Source: Galdieria sulphuraria (lineage: Eukaryota; Rhodophyta; Bangiophyceae; Galdieriales; Galdieriaceae). Taken from it: a DNA stretch of 15,522 nucleotides. Made by a program: the position numbers and the translations under genes. This document shows positions 9,474-15,522 of the stretch, piece after piece (the first letter of the stretch is position 1; each line of letters begins with the position of its first letter). Under the pieces are notes generated by a model. The model ran no database searches. It was not told the origin of the DNA and was given only the letters and a program-made list of their open reading frames with translations. The stretch is taken from the NCBI RefSeq assembly GCF_000341285.1, contig NW_005178470.1, forward strand, positions 126,001-141,522. Reading direction: 5' to 3'.

Positions 9474-10955
9474 TTATTCAGTATCCACTTGTACATTCCA
9501 TGAAAAAGTATCATCAACTTCACCATAAAAAATGTCTTGCATGCTTTTCAGTAACTGCGGAGTTATTTTCTTATTTGTTTCAGAGTTAATGGGATACATT
9601 TTATCTTGATAGTGAATTCCGGTTACGGGAGTAATAATAGATGCTGTGCCTGAGCCAAACGCTTCGATCACCTGACCATTAACTATTCCTTGTACAACTT
9701 CATCGATGGAATACTTTCGTTCAGAAACATCTATCGTTCCCCAGGAACGTACAAGATCCTAACAAATAGTTTATAAAACTTCAAATTGGCAAGAATAGCA
9801 GAACGAACCAGAATAGAACTTCTTACTACCCCATCCAGAATAGTACCATCCAAAGGTGCCGTAACCAATTCTGGTCTTTTAGATCCTTTGAATAAAACGA
9901 AAAAGTTCATTACTCCTGCTTCTGTTACAAATCGATTCTTCGCATCTGATAGCCATAAAACCTTAAATTATTCTTCATTAGAAAAACAACATTGTCTTTT
10001 AAGTTTCCAAATTACCTGATGACAACCTAGACGAGACGCTTCCTCACTTGGTACGATTCCAAGAGCGTAATTGGCTCCAGTTTTACAAAAGCCAATACCA
10101 CCAGGAAAAGAACGGAAATACTTTGTAGTAGCAAGTAGATTAACTCCACAGTTCCCGCCTTGGAAGTAGTGTCCTAACAAATGTCCGTTGCTGCATTCAA
10201 AGACAAAACATTAGATACGAACCAACTGGAGACGCAATAATATAAAATAAATTACGTTTGGAGCGAGCAACTCCCAATTTAGGATCAATGGCAATACAAG
10301 TTGGACGCAAATAGAGTGCTGTCCCTCGACCGTGTGGAACCCTAAGCAAATTTTGTCAGAATGAATCAAAGAGCGAAGATATGACACCATACCAGTCTCT
10401 TTCAATCATAACATAACGACGTAGGCATTCTAACATCATTTGCTGGTCAAAAGTTGCCAGGCCTAATCTTGCACAAGAAACTGCCATTCTTCTTATGTTC
10501 TTGTCAGGCCGAAACAACCGAATCTACTCATACCAATCAATGGAAATGAAAATAAAAAAATACTTGACAACCTTTCCATCTTTTGTTCCTCGATGTGCCT
10601 TGAGACCTTCGAATACTTCCAATCCATAATGTAAGACGCTTGCTGCAGGGTCTAGTTCTATGCTATGTCTGGGAACAACCCTTGGGACTGACCAACCTTC
10701 TTCTAAATGCCACTCAGCCTCAAACATATGGTTTGTAAACAAGGTGCCCCAACGAACTTCACCGCTCTTAATCTTATCCGAAGGACCAGGTGAGGTGGAA
10801 AGTTTCGTTTCCAATCTAGAAGGGTCTGGTCCCAATGATTGCTCCACTGCCGCTTGTTCCAAGGTGGTGAAATCCCTACTCCAACCCAAACCTGAAAAAC
10901 AAGGACGACTGCAGCATTGTCTTATCAAACTTCTCACTATTTGAAACTGTTTCAT
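9474..10955 (-). CDS. BCAT: Branched-chain amino acid aminotransferase (PLP fold type IV)
   Basis: It reversibly transfers the amino group between leucine, isoleucine or valine and 2-oxoglutarate. Six exons (10955-10569, 10523-10393, 10341-10223, 10173-10016, 9961-9809, 9758-9474) encode about 410 residues. Introns of 45-54 nt in all three phases were placed by family continuity. Landmarks are [41 protein letters not shown], the PLP-lysine region [17 protein letters not shown] (Lys243), [14 protein letters not shown] and [11 protein letters not shown]. The family lysine, and the Glu and Gly-rich regions expected near the cofactor, are all present. The first 25 or so residues are rich in Arg, Ser and Cys and nearly lack acidic residues ([14 protein letters not shown]), suggesting mitochondrial targeting; a plastid location cannot be excluded. 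The start ATG 10955 is the only one giving a full N-terminus. Confidence 0.94.
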
Positions 10956-11287
10956 GACACGTTGCTTCTTCCGTCCTTAATAAGAAATGGGCTTCACCAC
11001 CCACCTATCGATAGCGATAAAGAAATTTTGTCTCGTTGGCAGTCGTCGGGTCGCCTTTCGCTCTTTGGAATCATTTGTAAGGTTGGATAGAAAAATGGAT
11101 TTACTCTAAGAAAAACTTTCGTCCTTCCACTAAGTACCTAGTAGCTATCTTCAAAAATTGCCATGCGACATATTGTGACAAATGACTTTTATCATTATAC
11201 AGGGATGGCACTGAAAGAGTATAAAGTACCCACTATGTTCATGAGATGCATAGTTTGATAGTGGCCTTTGGAAAAAAATTTCCTTCA
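10956..11287. promoter_or_regulatory. Intergenic region upstream of the aminotransferase
   Basis: These 332 bases separate the TIM50 stop (11288) from the BCAT ATG (10955), both minus strand. The BCAT promoter must lie here. The one conspicuous element is a 10 bp palindrome at 11005-11014. I see no gene or RNA. Confidence 0.45.
11005..11014. promoter_or_regulatory. Perfect palindrome CTATCGATAG upstream of BCAT
   Basis: A self-complementary 10 bp site lies 50 bp upstream of the BCAT ATG and is followed directly by a partial echo, CGATA. It could be a dimeric transcription-factor site near the core promoter. This is a positional inference only; a single copy of this length can occur by chance. 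Confidence 0.3.
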
Positions 11288-12636
11288 TCAGTTAGTGGTA
11301 CCTTTATGTTGACGCAATCTATTCCAAATACTTCCAGGAGGAGGTTCGGCACCTTTCTCTTGTATTGCATGTTCCGATGAAGCCATTCCTCCTCCTCCTC
11401 CTGTTACGGCACGAAGAGCACTTGCTGAAGTTTTCGAATCCCGTCCTTTTTCCTGAGATCTAACATTCTCTTCAAACTTTGATAAGAATATATTAGAAAT
11501 AGCAAATACCTTAATTGTTGTCTCTTTGCAAACTCCAATGGAATATCTAATCCTCTATAACTGCCAATAACAGGACGAACATCAGGAATATCTTCTCTTA
11601 CAATATACTCCAAAAAGGGTATCAAGTCTAACAAATATCGATCGTTCACATCTCCCGTAAATGGAGCAATTCGAATGCCATTATCAGGTTGAAGACGGAA
11701 ACAATTTGCATCATCGTCTATTATAATAGTCCGAGCAAGATCTCTATTCAACTTTGATAAATCTTTTAAATGAACTCCTTTTTCGTATTTCGTGGCGTCT
11801 CTGTATAACCGATGAGATATATAACCGTTTGGATCCAATTTTTCCAAAATAGGTTCTCCATAACCAGGCATAGCAGAAGTATAAACCACTATTTCATAAA
11901 AGGAAGACATATAAGCTAAGAAAGCATCCACTCCTAATACAAATCAGTGACAGAGTGACTATACTAGCAAGGCACTATGACTAACCCGGTCTCTTTGCTG
12001 TTTTCCAACCTGTTGCTCGACTCCAAGTAGAGTGAACCAAAGTCTCATCCAAGTCGAGAACCAAAGTTCGTGGCGGTAACCCACCTGCATATTGTGGCAT
12101 AGGGTCTGGTAATAGTTTGTTTCGAGAAGGTTCGGTAAAGTACCTATTCACACTATATCATCTGACCGATCTTCCAAAAGCAACGGACCAACCTAACTTT
12201 AGACTCCACTGCATCCTTATATTTGTCAAAATATGCGTGAAATTGTTCAGGATTTCCAACATAATAAGCTGCCAATCCAACTCCTCCCGATAATAAACCA
12301 ACCAAGGTCAACTTTCCCCAAGGAAAACCTTTTGTTTGGGTTGCTATGAATAGATAACTTTGTATATTCAGTATTGACATATGAAGAATACATACTTTTT
12401 TTATCTTTTTTGTCACTAGAATCCTCTGTTTTCTTATCTTGTCCTATATTCTGGTTACTCGACGGCTTGGAAACATTCTCCTCCTTTGCCAGGCAACTAC
12501 AAAACTTGAGATCCAGTCCATAATAAAACACAATAAACATAGCTTACTTCGAAACATGAAATGGCCTATTTACTGAAGTATTGTAAAGTGAGTTGAGTCT
12601 GTTTGGTGTGACACGAACATGACGCAACCGCCACAT
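11288..12636 (-). CDS. TIM50: TIM50, mitochondrial inner-membrane import receptor (TIM23 complex)
   Basis: It receives presequence proteins in the intermembrane space and passes them to the TIM23 channel. Six exons (12636-12548, 12496-12396, 12343-12193, 12143-11986, 11933-11510, 11459-11288) encode about 364 residues; all five introns are 49-52 nt. Order: basic presequence MWRLRHVRVTPNRLNSLYNT, a polar Lys/Asp/Ser-rich segment, a membrane span (about 74-92), then an FCP1/NIF-type HAD domain with TLVLDLDETLVHSTWSRATG, GWKTAKRPG, VVYTSA and IIIDDDANCFRLQP. The HAD DxDxT motif (Asp144, Asp146, Thr148) is intact, which is unusual for TIM50. The C-terminus carries a run of five glycines and ends GTTN. 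The last intron is placed by length and because it opens a 57-codon frame; reading through it would stop at 11404. Confidence 0.92.
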
Positions 12637-12890
12637 GATTCAAGAGCAACGATGCTTTGGAAGAATTGGTTTCCTTTCATAAAAGATAAATATAACTTTG
12701 AATATTTTCTCTATTTCCTATTGGAAACTTGAGAAAGAATACCAATATTCTGATGCATATATTCTACTCTTTTTTTCAAGAGATGTTCCTACAAAAATTC
12801 TATTTGACTTTATTATTCTTCAATGGATATTGGTAAACATACAACTTTGAATAATATTCTCAATGGGAACAAGTTGGTTTATTTGAGATC
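12637..12890. promoter_or_regulatory. Divergent promoter region between TIM50 and arginyl-tRNA synthetase
   Basis: These 254 AT-rich bases lie between two start codons pointing away from each other, so both promoters must be here. Several CCAAT/ATTGG cores occur (near 12665, 12719, 12741 and 12826). AACTTTGAATA occurs twice in direct orientation, at 12694 and 12843. I see no unambiguous TATA box and no coding frame. Confidence 0.55.
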
Positions 12891-15143
12891 ATGATAGGAG
12901 GAGAAGGAAGAAGAGGTTATGTCGTTATTGGGAATTGGACGGGAGCCCTAACCGTCGTCGGTTATTTTCGGTTATCATTTCTATTTCTTCAAAAGCCTCT
13001 TGTTGATAGAAGCTGTCCAGCCATTACGTGTATAAACCGTTGTGGTAGTCGTCCGAGAATATTTCGAAATATATTATCTTCTTTGGGGTGCCGACGAAAT
13101 CCTTTGAGAGGTAAGTGTCAGCAAAAGTTCGTCACCTTGGATTGCATACCTTTCCAACGCAGGAAAAGCACAGCAGTCGTTTATTCAAAGGACTATACGC
13201 AATCCAATAGCTGCCATTCAGTCTGATATGACAACCAGGGAACTGCTGGCCAATCGTGTAACCCAAGCACTTACCAACTTATTTCCCGACGAAAATAATT
13301 GGGAACCACAACTCACTGCAGCTACACGTCCTGAATTTGGAGATTACCAATCAAACGCAGCTTTGTCTTTGGCTAAGAAAAGAAAGATGAATCCCCTTCA
13401 AGTTGCTGAACAAATTGCCCAGCATACTCAAATGAACGACATTTGTGAACAGCCTCAAGTAGCACCACCAGGATTCGTCAACTTTACTTTGAAGAAACAA
13501 TATGTTGCTATTCAACTGCAAAAAATGCTGGCAGGTACTTGTAGCCATACAATGCAGGTTGCCTTTGCTCACCTGTTGTTTAGACCCGCAACGTCTCGGT
13601 ATATCACCCAGAGAAAGAAAGGAACGTGTATTGGTTGACTTTTCTAGTCCCAATATTGCCAAAGAAATGCACGTGGGACACTTGAGATCCACCATTATAG
13701 GCGACTGTCTATGTCGAGTATTGGAATTCTTAGGTCACCAAGTGTTAAGAATCAATCATGTGGGGGACTGGGGAACACAATTTGGAATGTTGATTGCATA
13801 CTTGAAAGAAATGAAACCAGATGCTTTGATGGAAACAAGTTCTACGAGTTTAGGTGACTTGGTAGAGTTTTACAAAGCAGCTAAAAGAAGATTCGACGAG
13901 GATAGTGTATTCCAAGAAACTGCAAGAAAGGAAGTTGTAGCTTTACAAGCAGGTGATGAAAACTCTATTCATGCCTGGTCATTTTTGTGTGAGCAAAGTC
14001 GAAAGGAGTTTCAGCAAATTTATGACATGTTGGATGTGAAATTAACGGAAAGAGGAGAATCCTTTTATAATGAATGGCTTGGAATAGTATGCAAAGAACT
14101 GGAAGATACGGGAGTGGCAGTGAGGGATGAAGGAGCTTTGTGTATCTTTGTTGGAGGACATACTGGTAGGCAAGGAAAGATTCAGCCGTTGATAGTTCGA
14201 AAGAGCGATGGTGGTTTCAACTATGCAACTACAGATATGGCTGCAATACGTTATCGTGTAAAGGAAGACAAGGCAGACCGTATTTTATATATAACGGATG
14301 CGGGTCAATCGCTGCACTTTTCACAAGTATTTGAAGTATGTTATAACAGCATATTGCCAAGTGGAGTGACTTATTTCTATATCCATTAGGCAGCCAAAAA
14401 GATAGGATATGCCAAACTAGAGACGAAGCTTGAGCATGTTCCTTTTGGTTTGGTACAAAGTGAGGGAGGAAAAAAGTTCAAAACTAGAGAAGGTGAGACA
14501 GTCAAATTAAAAGACCTTTTGCAAGAAGCGGTTCGTAGAGCAGAAGAGGATTTCAGAAAACGTTTACAAGCTGAAGGAAGAGAAGAAAGTGAAGAGTATA
14601 TAAAGAGAGTAGCACATGTCATTGGTATTGGAGCAATCAAGTATGCAGATTTGAAGAACAATAGAACTTCCAATTATCAGTTTTCATATACCAAAATGTT
14701 ATCCCTTCAAGGTAATACTGCACCTTATATGTTGTATGCCTTTGCAAGGATACAAGGAATCTATCGCAAGGGAGATTTAGACCTGAGTGATGGACAGTCA
14801 GAAAGTATACAATTCATTTTGGATGATCCTACCGAATTGTCTCTTGCTAAAATGTTGCTTCAGTTGGAAGAAATGTTGTATTTACTAGAAAGGTATCTAT
14901 CTTATTATTTTTCTTATGAACCAACTGTTATCACTTGGCAATAGGGATCTGAAGCCTAATATCCTCTGCGATTATATGTTTGAACTAAGTCAACGCTTCA
15001 ACCAATTTTATGAAACTTGTCCTGTTCTAAAGGCAGAATCTTTACAAAGAAAAACCTCACGTTTGGCTTTGTGCAAATTGACGGCAAACACTCTCCAGCT
15101 TTGTTTACATTTGCTTGGAATCCCTACTCTAGAAAGAATATAA
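12891..15143 (+). CDS. RARS: Arginyl-tRNA synthetase with N-terminal targeting extension
   Basis: A class I synthetase that charges tRNA-Arg. Five exons (12891-13110, 13163-13534, 13584-14335, 14390-14892, 14945-15143) encode about 681 residues; introns are 49-54 nt. Residues 1-95 form an extension rich in Arg, Ser and Cys and poor in acidic residues, as in organelle transit peptides. The enzyme core begins near Met96 ([15 protein letters not shown]). The ArgRS N-terminal domain follows ([12 protein letters not shown]), then the HIGH motif as HVGHLRST (227-234), [28 protein letters not shown], and the degenerate KMSKS region [10 protein letters not shown] (474-483) normal for ArgRS. The anticodon-binding helical domain ends [13 protein letters not shown] 12891 is the only upstream start consistent with the splice phase. 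Met96 could start a cytosolic form from the same gene. Confidence 0.94.
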
Positions 15144-15321
15144 ACAAAATAAATATATGAATCAAGCATTGGGGAACTTCTCGTAGGTCCTTATACTACT
15201 CCTCCTTTATTGAATGACCTTGTTGACTGATATCAAAAACAATTCACAAAATACAAAAGTTCCAACAAGTTCTTCGAGAAAAGGTGTTCACAAACACCAT
15301 ATGTTATAAAACAAAAAGATA
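15144..15321. other. Convergent 3' region between ArgRS and histone H2B
   Basis: These 178 AT-rich bases separate two stop codons facing each other. AAATAAATA shortly after the ArgRS stop (about 15147-15156) may act as its polyadenylation signal. A hairpin close to the H2B stop is listed separately. No gene is visible. Confidence 0.5.
15283..15298 (-). terminator. Candidate histone-type 3' stem-loop after H2B
   Basis: On the minus strand the sequence is GGTGTT-TGTG-AACACC, a perfect 6 bp stem with a 4 nt loop, starting 23 nt after the H2B stop. The geometry, the first two G-C pairs, the closing U-A pair and loop uridines at positions 1 and 3 match the metazoan histone stem-loop. The middle of the stem and the last loop base differ from the consensus. 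It is a plausible variant, not proven. Confidence 0.4.
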
Positions 15322-15522
15322 TTACGAAGAGGTATACTTGGTTACTGCTTTCGTACCTTCCGAAACGGCATGCTTCGCAAGTTCTCCTGGAAGCAACAGA
15401 CGCACGGCTGTCTGTATTTCACGTGAAGTTAAAGTCTTCGTCTTGGAATAAGCTGCAAGTTTACTGGCTTCACTGGCAATGCGTTCAAATATATCATTCA
15501 CAAAGGAATTCATGATACTCAT
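15322..15522 (-). CDS. H2B: Histone H2B, C-terminal part (cut by window edge)
   Basis: The 66 visible residues are the end of histone H2B, which pairs with H2A in the nucleosome core. They start in the alpha-2 helix ([20 protein letters not shown]) and run through [35 protein letters not shown] to stop TAA at 15322. This is close to the animal and plant consensus, including the [15 protein letters not shown] tail that contains the lysine ubiquitinated in other eukaryotes. The ATG at the window edge is an internal methionine, not the start; the N-terminal tail and alpha-1 helix lie to the right. No intron is present in the visible part. Confidence 0.97.
   Translation of the reverse strand: MSIMNSFVNDIFERIASEASKLAAYSKTKTLTSREIQTAVRLLLPGELAKHAVSEGTKAVTKYTSS

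Noticed and set aside
10174-10222. Reading through the BCAT exon 3 donor gives SPVGSYL, which looks coding and then hits a stop
   Set aside because: Splicing 49 nt gives SPVGHYFQGG, which continues into the correct family sequence. The resemblance comes from only the first codons of the intron.
11404-11509. TIM50 C-terminus as the unspliced frame ending at 11404
   Set aside because: A 50 nt GT-AG intron (11509-11460) fits the local intron size and opens a longer frame to 11288.
985-12636. Seven same-strand genes as an operon
   Set aside because: Each has its own introns and a spacer, and the functions are mostly unrelated. Co-orientation in a compact genome is sufficient explanation.
13351-13695. 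114-residue minus-strand open frame
   Set aside because: It is antisense to ArgRS exons 2 and 3, including the HIGH region.

Overview
The window is about 15.5 kb of compact eukaryotic nuclear DNA. It carries nine protein genes interrupted by very short spliceosomal introns, plus one gene cut by the right edge. I assembled 32 introns by matching GT/AG borders, reading phase and protein-family continuity, and all fall between 40 and 59 nt. This intron style, the tight gene spacing and the moderately AT-rich sequence fit a cyanidiophyte red alga such as Galdieria. That placement is an inference; no ribosomal or organellar marker is present. I found no tRNA, rRNA, transposon or CRISPR array.

Layout, left to right: (1) the 3' part of a plus-strand zinc-free MDR oxidoreductase resembling RTN4IP1 (1-759). 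(2) Seven consecutive minus-strand genes: galactokinase (985-2337), an unrecognised helical protein (2409-3598), a membrane-anchored pepsin-type aspartic protease (3726-5969), a soluble paralogue of it (6141-8026), a cytochrome b5-like/MAPR haem protein (8460-9124), a branched-chain amino acid aminotransferase (9474-10955) and TIM50 (11288-12636). (3) A 254 bp divergent promoter region. (4) A plus-strand arginyl-tRNA synthetase with an N-terminal targeting extension (12891-15143). (5) The 3' end of a histone H2B gene on the minus strand (15322-15522), followed by a small hairpin placed where a histone mRNA 3' stem-loop would be.

Most genes are housekeeping: galactose entry into glycolysis, branched-chain amino acid metabolism, mitochondrial protein import, tRNA charging, chromatin, and redox and haem functions. 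They are not an operon in the bacterial sense, and each has its own start and exon set. The most distinctive part is the head-to-tail protease pair. Both genes have six exons with introns at the same positions and phases, including a 25 nt microexon, and share a cysteine-rich insert after the first catalytic motif. One copy ends in a transmembrane segment and a cytosolic tail with sorting-like motifs, and the other stops after the protease fold. One of the ten protease introns appears to use a GC donor.
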